DNA of 64,000 nt, taken from the NCBI GenBank assembly GCA_014649555.1, contig BMTG01000005.1, positions 62,001 to 126,000 of the forward strand. Direction: 5' to 3'. Position 1 is the first letter of the stretch, and every line of letters starts with the position of its first letter. Positions 9,254 through 18,645 of this stretch are shown in pieces. The notes under the pieces were generated by a model, which saw only the letters and a list, made by a program, of their open reading frames with translations, did no database searches and was not told where the DNA came from. A program made the translations under genes and the position numbers. The stretch is from Streptomyces globisporus (lineage in GTDB: Bacteria; Actinomycetota; Actinomycetes; Streptomycetales; Streptomycetaceae).

Positions 9254-10504
9254 TCAGCCCTGGGAGGCCTTCAGAGCGATGTCCGTACGGTGCTGGGAAC
9301 CGTCCAGGCGGATCCGGCCGAGCGCGGTGTAGGCGCGCTCCCTGGCCGCCGTGAGGTCCTTGCCGGTCGCGGTCACCGAGAGCACCCGGCCGCCCGCGCT
9401 GAGCACCGCGTCGCCCTCGGCACGGGTCCCGGCGTGCAGGACGTACGCGTCGGGCGCATCCTGCGCCGCGACGTCCGCGAGCCCGTCGATCGGGTCGCCG
9501 GTGCGCGGGGTGTCCGGGTAGTTGTGCGAGGCGATGACCACGGTGACGGCGGCGTCGTCGCGCCAGTTCAGCGGCGGGAGGACGTCGAGGGTGCCGTTGG
9601 CGGAGGCGAGCAGGACACCGGCCAGCGGGGTCTTCAGCCGGGCCAGGACGACCTGGGTCTCCGGGTCGCCGAAGCGGGCGTTGAACTCGATGACCCGGAC
9701 GCCGCGCGAGGTGATCGCGAGGCCCGCGTAGAGCAGCCCGGAGAAGGGGGTGCCCCGGCGGCGCAGTTCGTCGACGGTCGGCTGGAGGACGGTTTCGAGG
9801 ACCTCGTCGACCAGCTTGGGGTCGGCCCACGGGAGCGGGGAGTAGGCGCCCATGCCGCCGGTGTTCGGGCCCTCGTCGCCGTCCAGGGCACGCTTGAAGT
9901 CCTGGGCGGGCTGGAGTGGCACGACGGTGGTGCCGTCGGTGATCGCGAAGAGGCTGACCTCGGGGCCGTCGAGGAACTCCTCGATGACCACGCGGTCGCA
10001 GGAGAGCGCGTGGGCGCGGGCCACGTCCACGTCCTCGGTGACGACGACGCCCTTGCCGGCCGCGAGGCCGTCGTCCTTGACGACGTACGGGGCGCCGAAG
10101 GCGTCGAGGGCCTCGTCGATCTCGGCGGGGGTGGTGCAGACGTAGCTGCGGGCGGTGGGGACCCCGGCGCCGGCCATGACGTCCTTGGCGAACGCCTTGG
10201 AGCCTTCCAGCTGGGCTGCTTCGCCGGAGGGGCCGAAGCAGGGGATGCCGGCCGCGCGCACGGCGTCGGCGACCCCGGCGACGAGCGGCGCCTCCGGGCC
10301 GACGACCACCAGCCCGGCGCCCAGCTCGGTCGCGAGGCGCGCGACGGCGTCACCGTCGAGCGCGTCGACCGGGTGCAGTTCGGCCACCTCTGCGATGCCG
10401 GCGTTGCCGGGGGCGCAGTACAGAGCGGTGACATCGGGGTCGAGGGACAGAGAGCGGCACAGGGCGTGTTCGCGGGCGCCGCCGCCGATGACGAGGACCT
10501 TCAC
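9254..10504 (-). CDS. purD: phosphoribosylamine-glycine ligase (GAR synthetase)
   Basis: Second step of purine synthesis: phosphoribosylamine plus glycine and ATP gives GAR. The 416-aa protein begins at a GTG with [15 protein letters not shown], the classic PurD N-terminus. A longer reading upstream adds 20 unconserved residues and was rejected. ATP-grasp features are visible, including the segments [30 protein letters not shown] and [10 protein letters not shown], and [14 protein letters not shown] supplies metal ligands. Transcribed from a 200-bp gap after dnaX. Confidence 0.97.
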   Translation of the reverse strand: MKVLVIGGGAREHALCRSLSLDPDVTALYCAPGNAGIAEVAELHPVDALDGDAVARLATELGAGLVVVGPEAPLVAGVADAVRAAGIPCFGPSGEAAQLEGSKAFAKDVMAGAGVPTARSYVCTTPAEIDEALDAFGAPYVVKDDGLAAGKGVVVTEDVDVARAHALSCDRVVIEEFLDGPEVSLFAITDGTTVVPLQPAQDFKRALDGDEGPNTGGMGAYSPLPWADPKLVDEVLETVLQPTVDELRRRGTPFSGLLYAGLAITSRGVRVIEFNARFGDPETQVVLARLKTPLAGVLLASANGTLDVLPPLNWRDDAAVTVVIASHNYPDTPRTGDPIDGLADVAAQDAPDAYVLHAGTRAEGDAVLSAGGRVLSVTATGKDLTAARERAYTALGRIRLDGSQHRTDIALKASQG

Positions 10505-10708
10505 GGGATGCAGCCTAGCCGCCGGGCACGGGGAGCCCCGACGGCCGCCGGTGGGTGGACGCACCGCCGGGCGCGGCGAGCCCGGTCGGCCGCCGGCGGA
10601 CGGCCGACGCCGGAGGGCTGGGACGCCGGGCCGGTACGGGATGGCCGGGGCGTCGGTAGCGGTACGGAGGCACCGGGTCGCCGGGTCGCCGTTACCCGGC
10701 GGCCCGCC

Positions 10709-12919
10709 TCACTGCTCGTTGGCGAACTCGTCGACCACCGTGGCGCCGAGCTCGCGGACGATCAGGTCGTGGCCGGAGAGCGCGGAGTCGACGAGATCCG
10801 GATCGTCGTCCTCCGGAACGTCGTCCTCAGGGGAGACGGAGCGTGGCGGCTCCGCCCCGTACGAACTGCGAGAAGCCTCGGGGGCGGGCGCGGCATCCCG
10901 GCCCTGCGGCGGCGCGGCGGAAGGCGGCTGCTGGGCCGACGGGGCGGGCTGCCCCTGCGGCGCGGGCGCGGACTGCTGCGGGGCCGTGTGCTGGGGCCGG
11001 GGCTCGTACGCGACCGGGGCGCCGGGGGCTGCCGGGGCGGGCTGGTACTGCGGGGCGGGACGCCCGCCGCCGCCACCGGACTGCGGGGGCATCCCGCCGC
11101 CACCGGAGGGGTCGATGACCGCTTCGATACGCCACTGGGCGTTGAAGCGCTCGGCGAGGGCCTGCTTGAGGACCTCCTCGCTGCCGCTGCTGGCGAAGTT
11201 GTCGCGGGCGCCCGCGTTGAGGAAGCCGAGCTGGAGCGTCGTCCCGTCGAACCCGGCGACCTGGGCGTTCTGGCTGAGCAGGATCCAGGTGAAGCGGCGG
11301 CGGTTCTTGACCGCCTCCAGGATGTCGGGCCACATGTTCCGCACCTGGGCGGCGCCCTGGGCCATGGTCTGCCCGCCCTCGGGCGCGGCCGGAGCGGCGG
11401 GGGCCGTAGGGGCGACCGGAGCCGCGGCGGGCGGCGGGGTGGCGGCGGGGGCCGGTCCGCTGCCGGGGGCGGACGCGGTGGGCCAGCCACCGGGCCGACG
11501 GGCCTGATCCCCGGCCCCGGGTCCAGCCCCGGATCCGGCTCCCGCGGCGGCGGGCCAGGAACCGGGCCGCTGGCCGGGCTCGGGGGCAGGCGCCGAGGGG
11601 GCCTGCGGGGCGGGCTCGGCGGGGGCCGGTGCGTAGGCGGCCGGGGCGGCGGGGCCCGGGGCGGCATGAGCGTGGGGAGCATGAGCGTCCGGGCCCGGTA
11701 CGTACCCGATGGGGGCGGCGCCCACGGGCGGAGCCGCGAACGCGCCGGCAGCGGCGGCCGAGGCCCCGCGCTCCAGCCGGTCGAGCCGGGCCTGCAGGGA
11801 GCGCTCGTCGTCGTAGGCGGCGGGCAGCAGGACCCGGGCGCAGATCAGCTCGACCTGGAGGCGCGGCGAGGTGGCACCGCGCATCTCCGTGAGCCCGTCG
11901 TTGACGAGGTCGGCGGCGCGGCTGAGCTCGGCGGCGCCGAAGACGGAGGCCTGGGCCTGCATGCGCTCGACGACATCGACGGGCGCGTCGATGAGCCCCT
12001 TCTCCCCCGCATCCGGAACGGCGGCGAGGATCACCAGATCCCGCAGCCGCTCCAGGAGATCGGCCACGAACCGGCGCGGATCGTTGCCGCCCTCGATGAC
12101 CCGGTCCACGACCTCGAAGGCGGCGGCCCCGTCGCCGGCGGCGAAGGCGTCGACGATCGAGTCGAGGAGCGAGCCGTCGGTGTACCCGAGGAGCGAGGTG
12201 GCCATGGCATACGTCACACCGTCGTCGCCCGCACCGGCCAGCAGCTGGTCCATGACGGACATCGAGTCACGCACGGACCCGGCCCCGGCGCGCACGACGA
12301 GCGGGAGGACGCCGTCCTCGACCGGGCTGTTCTCCCGCCCGCACACATCGGCGAGATAGCTCCGCAGGGTCCCCGGGGGTACCAGCCGGAACGGATAGTG
12401 GTGCGTACGCGACCGGATCGTCCCGATGACCTTCTCGGGCTCGGTCGTCGCGAAGATGAACTTGAGGTGCTCCGGCGGCTCCTCGACCACCTTCAGCAGG
12501 GCGTTGAAGCCCGCCGGGGTGACCATGTGCGCCTCGTCGATGATGTAGATCTTGTAACGACTGGAGGCGGGCCCGAAGAACGCCTTCTCGCGCAGATCAC
12601 GGGCGTCGTCCACACCACCGTGGGACGCGGCGTCGATCTCGATGACATCGATGGACCCAGGCCCGTTCCGCGCGAGGTCCTGACACGACTGGCACTCCCC
12701 GCAGGGCGTGGGCGTGGGCCCCTGCTCGCAGTTCAGACAGCGGGCGAGGATGCGCGCGCTGGTCGTCTTTCCACAGCCGCGCGGCCCGCTGAACAGGTAC
12801 GCGTGATTGACCCGGTTGTTCCGCAGGGCCTGCTGGAGCGGGTCAGTGACATGCTCCTGACCGATGACCTCGGCGAACGACTCGGGGCGGTAGCGGCGGT
12901 ACAGCGCAAGGGACGACAC
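10709..12919 (-). CDS. dnaX: DNA polymerase III subunit gamma/tau
   Basis: Clamp-loader ATPase of the replicative polymerase, 736 aa from a GTG start ([14 protein letters not shown]). A further 30 upstream residues are possible but not conserved. Visible are Walker [11 protein letters not shown], a four-cysteine zinc module ([19 protein letters not shown]), DEAHM Walker B, the sensor motif ATTEPEKV and the SRD sensor in [11 protein letters not shown] long Pro/Ala/Gly-rich linker (about residues 400-530) precedes the tau-specific C-terminal domain. A second Pro/Gln-rich stretch and an acidic tail ([15 protein letters not shown]) end the protein. The 4.5S RNA gene lies just upstream on the same strand. 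Confidence 0.97.
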   Translation of the reverse strand: MSSLALYRRYRPESFAEVIGQEHVTDPLQQALRNNRVNHAYLFSGPRGCGKTTSARILARCLNCEQGPTPTPCGECQSCQDLARNGPGSIDVIEIDAASHGGVDDARDLREKAFFGPASSRYKIYIIDEAHMVTPAGFNALLKVVEEPPEHLKFIFATTEPEKVIGTIRSRTHHYPFRLVPPGTLRSYLADVCGRENSPVEDGVLPLVVRAGAGSVRDSMSVMDQLLAGAGDDGVTYAMATSLLGYTDGSLLDSIVDAFAAGDGAAAFEVVDRVIEGGNDPRRFVADLLERLRDLVILAAVPDAGEKGLIDAPVDVVERMQAQASVFGAAELSRAADLVNDGLTEMRGATSPRLQVELICARVLLPAAYDDERSLQARLDRLERGASAAAAGAFAAPPVGAAPIGYVPGPDAHAPHAHAAPGPAAPAAYAPAPAEPAPQAPSAPAPEPGQRPGSWPAAAGAGSGAGPGAGDQARRPGGWPTASAPGSGPAPAATPPPAAAPVAPTAPAAPAAPEGGQTMAQGAAQVRNMWPDILEAVKNRRRFTWILLSQNAQVAGFDGTTLQLGFLNAGARDNFASSGSEEVLKQALAERFNAQWRIEAVIDPSGGGGMPPQSGGGGGRPAPQYQPAPAAPGAPVAYEPRPQHTAPQQSAPAPQGQPAPSAQQPPSAAPPQGRDAAPAPEASRSSYGAEPPRSVSPEDDVPEDDDPDLVDSALSGHDLIVRELGATVVDEFANEQ

Positions 12920-12979
12920 ACCTACGAGGTTATCGGGGCCGACTGACACTCGACCCCACAGCACCTCACGGCAAACGCA

Positions 12980-13073
12980 AAGGGCCCCCCACGCACCCGC
13001 CAGAGCCAACCTACCCTTGCTGCCTTCCGGCCCTGGGGGAGTTCAGTCAGATAGCGCCACGTGAGGGGCTGAC
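12980..13073 (-). ncRNA. ffs: signal recognition particle 4.5S RNA
   Basis: Read on the minus strand, the conserved SRP apical loop GGCCGGAAGGCAGCAAGGGT sits inside a long imperfect hairpin. The outer arms pair around CCCCC/GGGGG near 12985 and 13036. Position just upstream of dnaX on the same strand is the usual Streptomyces arrangement. The ends are estimated to within a few bases. Confidence 0.88.
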
Positions 13074-13215
13074 GCCCACCTTAGCGGATCCCCACCCCCT
13101 CCGGTCCACCCGCCCGCCCCCGGCGAACGACCTGCGGAACGTCTGCGGCCCCCTCGGGACGATCTCCGGGGATCGTGTTCGCGAGCACCCTCAAACGTCT
13201 TGTATTGTTTGCGGC

Positions 13216-13303
13216 GGAGGATTCGCCTAGTGGCCTAGGGCGCACGCTTGGAAAGCGTGTTGGGGGCAACCCCTCACGAGTTCGAATCTCGTATCCTCCG
13301 CCA
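13216..13303 (+). tRNA. tRNA-Ser (anticodon GGA), integration target
   Basis: Complete 88-nt serine tRNA including encoded CCA. Acceptor GGAGGAT/ATCCTCC, anticodon loop CTTGGAAAG (GGA), a long variable arm and T-loop GTTCGAATC. From position 13248 to the 3' end it is the attachment core, repeated at 37774, 46550 and 51349. This copy has kept its 5' half and is therefore the functional gene. Confidence 0.97.
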
Positions 13304-13364
13304 TTGCTCTCACCGGGCAATACGTCGAAGGGCCCCACCGCTTGCGGTGGGGCCCTTCGACGTT
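13248..13364 (+). repeat. att repeat 1 (attL, within tRNA-Ser)
   Basis: First of four direct repeats of about 117 bp. It covers the tRNA-Ser 3' half from the anticodon loop, then CATTGCTCTCACCGGGCAAT, then a terminator hairpin (13324-13363, arms CGTCGAAGGGCCCCACCG and its complement). The terminator belongs to the tRNA. Its inclusion in every copy shows that each integration duplicated or carried this whole segment. Confidence 0.9.
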
Positions 13365-13368
13365 GGCG

Positions 13369-13390
13369 GTCTCAGTTTTGGTCTCAGTTG
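13369..13390 (+). repeat. candidate integrase arm site, left end of island I
   Basis: GGTCTCAGTTTTGGTCTCAG, a doubled GGTCTCA unit just inside the left att repeat. Near-identical sequence recurs at 37659 and 46435 inside right ends. Inferred to be an arm-type integrase or excisionase binding site. Confidence 0.55.
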
Positions 13391-13605
13391 CTCCGAGGCG
13401 ACGCATCGGCTCGGTTGCCGGTCCGCTCTCCTCCGCCGCGCACCCCCTCACGGCCGACGAGCCGGAGCGCGCTCCCGTTGAAGGTACGAGTGGATGTCGA
13501 TCCCACGGGCCCGATGCTCCGCAGATGGAACAGATCACTCCGTTGAGCGCGAGCGCCCCTGTGGATAACTCTCGTGGCCGAAATCCTCCCTAGTAGTGTC
13601 AAGAC

Positions 13606-15282
13606 GTGGCCACTCCCCTGTTCTTCGACACCGCCCTCCACACCCTCCCCTCAGTCCCCGAGGAGGCCGTGGAGCACGGCGAGGTGTTCACGCGGCGTTG
13701 GGTCGTCGATCTGATCCTCGACCTTGTGGGCTACACCTCTGACAAAGCCCTCTGCGACCTGAAGCTCGTGGAGCCGGCCTGCGGTTCAGGAGCCTTTCTA
13801 GGAGCCGTGGCTTCGCGGATCAGCGCATCCTGCCGCGAGCAAAACCGTCCCATCAGTGACGCAAGCCATGCCGTGCGTGCGCTCGATCTACTGGAACGCA
13901 ACGTCCGCAGGAGCCGCGAAGTCGTCGAGCAGCACTTGGTCGACGACGGCTGGAACCCCACAGATGCCCAGCAGGTGGCGGCGGCCTGGGTCGAGCAGGG
14001 TGACTACCTACTCCAGCCCGAAGGGACCCAGCACGCGGACTACGTGGTCGGCAACCCGCCCTACATCCGCCTGGAGGACGTTCCCGCGGACAGGATGGCG
14101 GTCTACCGTCACGCGTGCCCCACCATGGGCGGCCGCGCAGACATCTACGTTGGCTTCTTCGAAGTCGCACTCCGAAGCCTCGGGGCAGGCGGACAGCTGG
14201 GCTTCATCTGCGCGGACCGTTGGATGCGCAATCAGTACGGTCGGCAGTTGCGCCAACTGGTGACCAAGAGCTTCAGCATGGACCTGGCACTGGTCATGCA
14301 CGATGTGGACGCCTTCGACGACCAGGTCTCCGCGTACCCCGCCATCACCCTGATCAGCAAGCGGCCCCAAGGCACCGCTGTGGCAGCGGACACCACGCGA
14401 GCCTTCGGTGCTCCTGAGGCCACCGCCTTCGCACGCTGGTACGCGACTGCCCAGACAGAGTCGGTCACGACACCAGCGTTCCAGGCCGCTCGGATGCCGC
14501 ACTGGTTCCCGGACGAGGACTCCTGGCCGAGTGCTTCACCTGCACGACTGGCAGTCCTCGAGGAGCTGACAGAGCGCTTCCACCTGCTTGAGAGCAAGAA
14601 GTCCGGTACCCGAGTCGGCATCGGCATCGCCACGGGAGCGGACAAGGTCTTCCTCACCGACGACGGCACGTTGATCGAAGACGACCGGCTCCTGCCGATG
14701 GCCATGGTCCGCGACACCACGAGCGGCACGCTCAACTGGAACGGCACCTACCTGGTCAACCCCTGGACGGACAAAGGCGATCTGGTCGACCTCGCCGCGT
14801 ATCCCCGGCTTGCCAGGTATCTCGACGAATACGGAGCCGCGTTGCGTAAGCGCTACGTGGCGGTCAAGCAGCCACACCGCTGGTACAAAACCATCGACAA
14901 GGTCGACCACGCGCTGACTCGGCGGCCCAAGTTGCTGCTCCCGGACATGAAGCTGACGATCCATCCGGTACTCGATGAGGGCGGACTGTACCCTCACCAC
15001 AACCTGTACTTCATCGTCTCGGACGTCTGGGACATGCGCGTGCTGGGTGGTCTCCTACTCTCCAAGGTCGCGGAAGCATTCGTGGAGGCGTACGCGGTCA
15101 AGATGCGAGGGGGGACCCTCCGCTTCCAGGCTCAGTACCTTCGCAAGATCCGGGTCCCAGACCCGGAAACGATCAGCGAGCGCGACCGAGAAGCCCTGGC
15201 GGCAGCTTTCGACAAGCGAGACGTGAGGGCCGCCACGGAGGCCGCCCTGCGCGTCTACGGACTTGCCGAGCTTCCTGACTAG
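13606..15282 (+). CDS. type II adenine-specific DNA methyltransferase
   Basis: 558-aa N6-adenine methyltransferase of a type II R-M system, with a GTG start. SAM-binding motif I is VEPACGSGAFLGAV (about residue 55) and catalytic motif IV is NPPY (about residue 150). The large C-terminal half should hold the target-recognition domain. The order (motif I, motif IV, recognition domain) is the gamma class. It lies 11 bp upstream of a XhoI/PaeR7I-like endonuclease and presumably protects CTCGAG by methylating the adenine. A possible promoter (TTGAGC at 13543, TAACTC at 13566) precedes it. This is the first gene inside island I. Confidence 0.9.
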   Translation: MATPLFFDTALHTLPSVPEEAVEHGEVFTRRWVVDLILDLVGYTSDKALCDLKLVEPACGSGAFLGAVASRISASCREQNRPISDASHAVRALDLLERNVRRSREVVEQHLVDDGWNPTDAQQVAAAWVEQGDYLLQPEGTQHADYVVGNPPYIRLEDVPADRMAVYRHACPTMGGRADIYVGFFEVALRSLGAGGQLGFICADRWMRNQYGRQLRQLVTKSFSMDLALVMHDVDAFDDQVSAYPAITLISKRPQGTAVAADTTRAFGAPEATAFARWYATAQTESVTTPAFQAARMPHWFPDEDSWPSASPARLAVLEELTERFHLLESKKSGTRVGIGIATGADKVFLTDDGTLIEDDRLLPMAMVRDTTSGTLNWNGTYLVNPWTDKGDLVDLAAYPRLARYLDEYGAALRKRYVAVKQPHRWYKTIDKVDHALTRRPKLLLPDMKLTIHPVLDEGGLYPHHNLYFIVSDVWDMRVLGGLLLSKVAEAFVEAYAVKMRGGTLRFQAQYLRKIRVPDPETISERDREALAAAFDKRDVRAATEAALRVYGLAELPD

Positions 15283-15293
15283 GAGAGCGGATC

Positions 15294-16019
15294 TTGACGG
15301 TCACCCGCCAGGACTTCGAGGACGCGATAGCGACCTATTGGGGCGCCAAGCAGCTGCAGCGGGAGCAGTCCGCCATCAAGGCCGCGGTCGGCGCCGGCAC
15401 CGCCGGCTCCGTGCGCGGTGGTAAGCACTTCGACGCGATCGCGATCCTCCTGTCGAAGTTCTTCCTCGAAGCCGGCTATCCGCCCGAGAGCATCCGGGTC
15501 ACCAAGAAACAAGGTCTGGAACTCCCCGGTTACTACCGCCCCCAGAAACAGTGGGACCTCGTGGTGGTCCACGAGGGAGTGCTGGTTGCGGCTTTCGAAC
15601 TGAAGGCCCTCGGTGGGCCGTCGTTCGGAAACAACTACAACAACCGGGTTGAGGAAGCACTCGGCAGCGCGGTGGATCTGCGACGGGCCGCCTTGGCCGA
15701 GCTGTATCCGCAGGAGAAGCCCTGGCTCGGCTACTTCTTCATCATGGAGGACGGCAGCGGCTCTCGGAGGCCGGTCAGCATCGCGGAGGGCGCGCTGCCT
15801 GCCGATTCAATCTGGCACGGCACCTCGTATCAGGACCGGTTCGGGATCTTCTGCGAGCGCCTTGTGGCCGAGCAGCTGTACGACGCCGCTTGCTATGTCA
15901 CGTCCTCAGCCGAGGACCCCAAGCCCGTCGAACTGGTGAACAGCCTTGACTGGCGGCACTTCTCGGCTGCCATAAACGCCCGCCTCACGTACCTGAAGGA
16001 GCTCGGGATCCCCGGCTAG
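15294..16019 (+). CDS. type II restriction endonuclease, XhoI/PaeR7I family
   Basis: 241-aa nuclease, very close in length to PaeR7I and XhoI (about 245 aa). A PD-(D/E)xK core is visible: WDLVVVHEG supplies the Asp (about residue 87) and AFELKAL the E-x-K pair. It is followed by GGPSFGNNYNNRVEEALGSA, the family signature that in PaeR7I and XhoI reads FGNNFNNR. Predicted target is C^TCGAG. A TTG start is chosen because AGGAGAG lies 6-8 bp before it and the N-terminus matches the family. It shares an operon with the methyltransferase upstream. Confidence 0.88.
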   Translation: MTVTRQDFEDAIATYWGAKQLQREQSAIKAAVGAGTAGSVRGGKHFDAIAILLSKFFLEAGYPPESIRVTKKQGLELPGYYRPQKQWDLVVVHEGVLVAAFELKALGGPSFGNNYNNRVEEALGSAVDLRRAALAELYPQEKPWLGYFFIMEDGSGSRRPVSIAEGALPADSIWHGTSYQDRFGIFCERLVAEQLYDAACYVTSSAEDPKPVELVNSLDWRHFSAAINARLTYLKELGIPG

Positions 16020-16351
16020 GAAAGACGAACGGGCCCCGACCGATCCGGTCGAGGCCCCGCATTCGGATGCCTTCGCAGGGGCGAGGTCCCTAACCTCGAT
16101 CTTGCTTGACGGTCCGCCGCGGAGTCGGTCGGCCGTTTCGTGTGGTGGGTAGAGGGGGCAGGTCGGGGGCCCAAATGTCGTCTCGGGGTGGCGCGGGGTT
16201 CCACTGCTCCGGGTGAAGGGCTCGCGTGGGAACGGGGAGACCTGCTGGTCACCCGGGGTTCGGTAGGAGAGCGAGCCGTTCGAGGGCGTCGATGATCACG
16301 TGGGTCCAGGGCCAGTGCCGGCCGGAGGCGGGGGTGTGCGTGTATTTCGTC
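16020..16351. other. convergent intergenic region with possible terminator
   Basis: Separates the plus-strand R-M operon from the minus-strand CBASS-like operon. An imperfect GC-rich hairpin at about 16029-16060 (GGGCCCCGACCG with CGGTCGAGGCCCC) probably terminates the R-M transcript. No credible gene was found in the rest. Confidence 0.5.
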
Positions 16352-16960
16352 TCACGGCGAGCCGCCGACGGGGCCGCCGGGGGTCGTCCCACCGGCCGGG
16401 GGAGCAGGCACGGGTGGGGGTGGCATGGCGCGGCGCGGGCGCGGGAAAAGGCGGCGGGCGCGGCCCCGGGGGCGAAGGTGTGCTTCCACCGCGGCCATGT
16501 AGCGCTCGCGGACATCCGCCAGCGCCCGCAGGTCGATCACCGACGTCGGGATCACCATCGCCGTGTCGTCCGCCCCTGGGGGCGAGAGCCACGCATCCTT
16601 CATGCTCTGCCCGGCCACCGTCCGCGTACGGGCGACGAGTTCGTCATACGCGGCGCCCACCTCCGGAGCCTCGAAGCGGACCCACGCCTCGTGCCAGGTC
16701 AGTCTGGACTGGATCTCTCGCAGCTGCTCCGACAGGCGGACCCGCTCCTCGGCGGCAGCGTCCGCGCGGCGGCGCCGCACGGCGTAAGCCATCTCCGCGT
16801 ACTGGATGCTCACCTCGTACGCGCTCGCGAACAATTCCTGCTTCCGCTCCTGCAGCTGGGCGCGACGGCCAATCCGCGCCTGGAGGCCGAGGACGAGGCC
16901 GGTCACGAGTGCGGCGAAAACAGCGGCGTAGGGGCCGAAGACTTTGATCGCGTCAGCCAA
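16352..16960 (-). CDS. single-pass membrane protein, probable CBASS effector
   Basis: About 202 aa from a TTG start that overlaps the stop of the E2-like gene by 8 bp (ATTGGCTGA), with AGGA 8 bp before it. One N-terminal transmembrane helix (about residues 8-27, GPYAAVFAALVTGLVLGLQ) is followed by a charged helical, possibly coiled-coil domain and a Pro-rich tail. It is the last gene of an operon with a CD-NTase and an E2-like protein. Position and membrane location make it the likely effector that acts when the cyclic nucleotide binds, probably by disturbing the membrane. No nuclease or other catalytic motif is seen. The effector role is inferred from context only. Confidence 0.6.
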   Translation of the reverse strand: MADAIKVFGPYAAVFAALVTGLVLGLQARIGRRAQLQERKQELFASAYEVSIQYAEMAYAVRRRRADAAAEERVRLSEQLREIQSRLTWHEAWVRFEAPEVGAAYDELVARTRTVAGQSMKDAWLSPPGADDTAMVIPTSVIDLRALADVRERYMAAVEAHLRPRGRARRLFPRPRRAMPPPPVPAPPAGGTTPGGPVGGSP

Positions 16961-17378
16961 TGATGTGGTCCTGTTCGTCGAGGCCCGGCGAACCGTGGCC
17001 GTGGGGTGCTTCGAAGCCCGGCCAGATGTTGGTGGCGCGATAGGCAGATTCCCATCGCAGATGGCGGACGATGATCGCGACGAGGACCCGCCCGCCGTCA
17101 CCGGGCGACCAGCGGCGCGAGGGCGCGTCCTTCGGGTACCAGAGGCAAAGGGAACCGTCGGGGTTGCGGTGGGCGGGGCAGTCCGGTCCGCGTGCGTGGA
17201 CGCGAGGGAATGCCGGATCGCCGGCGGCGAAGGCGATCCGGAGACTGTGTGAGGGCAGGATCCGAACGTGCGGGTAGACCTGGACAGTGAAACCGGACGC
17301 GAAGTCGGCAGGTTTGTCCACCTCGCGCGCGTCGAGCCCCGTTGAGCGCATCCCGGTCAGCAGCTCGGCGCGGGCCAT
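16953..17378 (-). CDS. stand-alone E2-like ubiquitin-conjugating protein of a short type II CBASS
   Basis: About 141 aa. It shows the prokaryotic E2-like signature: HRNPDGSLCLWYP carries the presumed catalytic Cys78, followed by RRW and the C-terminal AYRATNIWPGFEAPHG typical of E2 proteins found next to CD-NTases. In type II CBASS, E2 activity conjugates the CD-NTase C-terminus to a target and primes cyclase activity. The short version has E2 without E1 or a JAB protease, as here. The ATG at 17378 is the only convincing in-frame start, although no clear ribosome site precedes it. It follows the CD-NTase by 37 bp. Confidence 0.75.
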   Translation of the reverse strand: MARAELLTGMRSTGLDAREVDKPADFASGFTVQVYPHVRILPSHSLRIAFAAGDPAFPRVHARGPDCPAHRNPDGSLCLWYPKDAPSRRWSPGDGGRVLVAIIVRHLRWESAYRATNIWPGFEAPHGHGSPGLDEQDHIIG

Positions 17379-17415
17379 CGGACGTGCGAACCAAGGACGC
17401 CGCGCAGGACGCCCG

Positions 17416-18468
17416 TCACCCCTCAACGGCCGTGTCCTCCCGCCACGAGCGCGTCTTCGGGATGAGCAGGCTCGCACCCGCGAGACCGAGGCTGGCAGTG
17501 GTGCTCAGGGGAGAGGACGCGGCGGAGAAGGCGCGCTCACGTTCACGCATCGTCTTGGGGAAGAGGTACTCCAGGACCTCCGCCACCGTGTCTACATCGT
17601 CGGGGTCGGCTATGGCCTTCGCGAGCCTGTCGGCCGCGACCCGTAGCCGTCGCTCGGCATCCGCGTCGGGGATCAGCGGCTTGAGGTCGGGCGAGACGGA
17701 GCGCGGATCCTTGGTCGACTCGCCGCGCTGAAGGCGCAGGGCGGCCTTCAGCAGCACCGTGTGGACGGCGCTGACGAGGCCCATTCTCGGCTCGACGAAC
17801 TCGTAAGCCCAGACGGAGAGTTGGTGTGAGGAGAAGCCCGGCTTCGCGGCCTGAGCATTCCAAGCCTTGAGGATGCGGATGGCGCGGCGCCGGGTGCGCC
17901 GCAGGGCGTCGGCGCCGGACGTCAGCAGCTCTACGTGGCCCTGAGGGTCGCTCGCACTCCATGCCTTTGCGGAGCCAGGGGCCTGCTCCAGGTCGGGGAT
18001 CCACAGCCCGCGCCCATCACGGCGGCGCAGCGCCACGATGAGATCGACCGTGACATCCGTGCCGTTGACCGGGGCGCCGAAGTGAATCTTGAGGCCCCGC
18101 CGGGACGTGCACACCCGCGCCTTGGGGTAGAACGGGGTGCGCTCCGGGTCGCGGAGCTTCGGGCCGATGAACGCGACAAGTTCGTCGGTGATGGTGTGTG
18201 GAGCCTCCCCTTCTCCGTCAGGACCAAGCTCCGGGTGCTGGACACGATCCAGGATGATCCCGCCGTCCCCATCGCTGACGGCTCCCGCGTGCGGCTGAAT
18301 GTGGGTGCGAACGGGGATCGAACCCGAGCTGTACGACGTACGGCCCTCGGGATGCTGCTCGGCCAACCTGCGCGCCAGCACCAGACGTTCGCGCGTCGCC
18401 GCGAGGACGTCGGGATCTACGTTGATCAGAGTGAGCAGGTCGTCGAACTGATTGTGCAGATGTGCCAT
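17416..18468 (-). CDS. CD-NTase (cGAS/DncV-like nucleotidyltransferase)
   Basis: 350-aa cyclic-oligonucleotide synthase, first gene of the CBASS-like operon. The nucleotidyltransferase core shows GS(49-50)IPVRT, then an acidic pair in VSDGDGG (Asp66, Asp68) and the third catalytic Asp in VTVDLIVAL (about Asp142). Helical C-terminal residues follow (AIRILKAWN, SVWAYEFVEP), as in other SMODS-type enzymes. AAGGAA lies 5 bp before the ATG. The C-terminus ends in acidic TAVEG, a possible E2-conjugation tail. The nucleotide product is unknown. Confidence 0.78.
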   Translation of the reverse strand: MAHLHNQFDDLLTLINVDPDVLAATRERLVLARRLAEQHPEGRTSYSSGSIPVRTHIQPHAGAVSDGDGGIILDRVQHPELGPDGEGEAPHTITDELVAFIGPKLRDPERTPFYPKARVCTSRRGLKIHFGAPVNGTDVTVDLIVALRRRDGRGLWIPDLEQAPGSAKAWSASDPQGHVELLTSGADALRRTRRRAIRILKAWNAQAAKPGFSSHQLSVWAYEFVEPRMGLVSAVHTVLLKAALRLQRGESTKDPRSVSPDLKPLIPDADAERRLRVAADRLAKAIADPDDVDTVAEVLEYLFPKTMRERERAFSAASSPLSTTASLGLAGASLLIPKTRSWREDTAVEG

Positions 18469-18645
18469 GACCGTTCCTTGCGGGCGGGGGTGCGGTGCGT
18501 GGACAGACAGCCGGCACGGGTGTGTACCGTGCTCCGAGTCTGACGCACGCCACTGACAACGCCCCCGTTCTGAGCGGCAGTCACGGCCCAGCGCGGCCCG
18601 GTCGATAAGACGGTCACCGAGGTCAAGGACCGGCGCCGCCAGGTC

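Noticed and set aside
10505-10564. Upstream extension of purD by 20 codons
   Set aside because: The family N-terminus begins at the GTG at 10504; the extension is Pro/Arg-rich and unconserved.
8591-12946. 1451-codon open frame on the plus strand across purD and dnaX
   Set aside because: Lies antisense to two certain genes; its composition is the mirror image of their GC-rich codons and no family motif is present.
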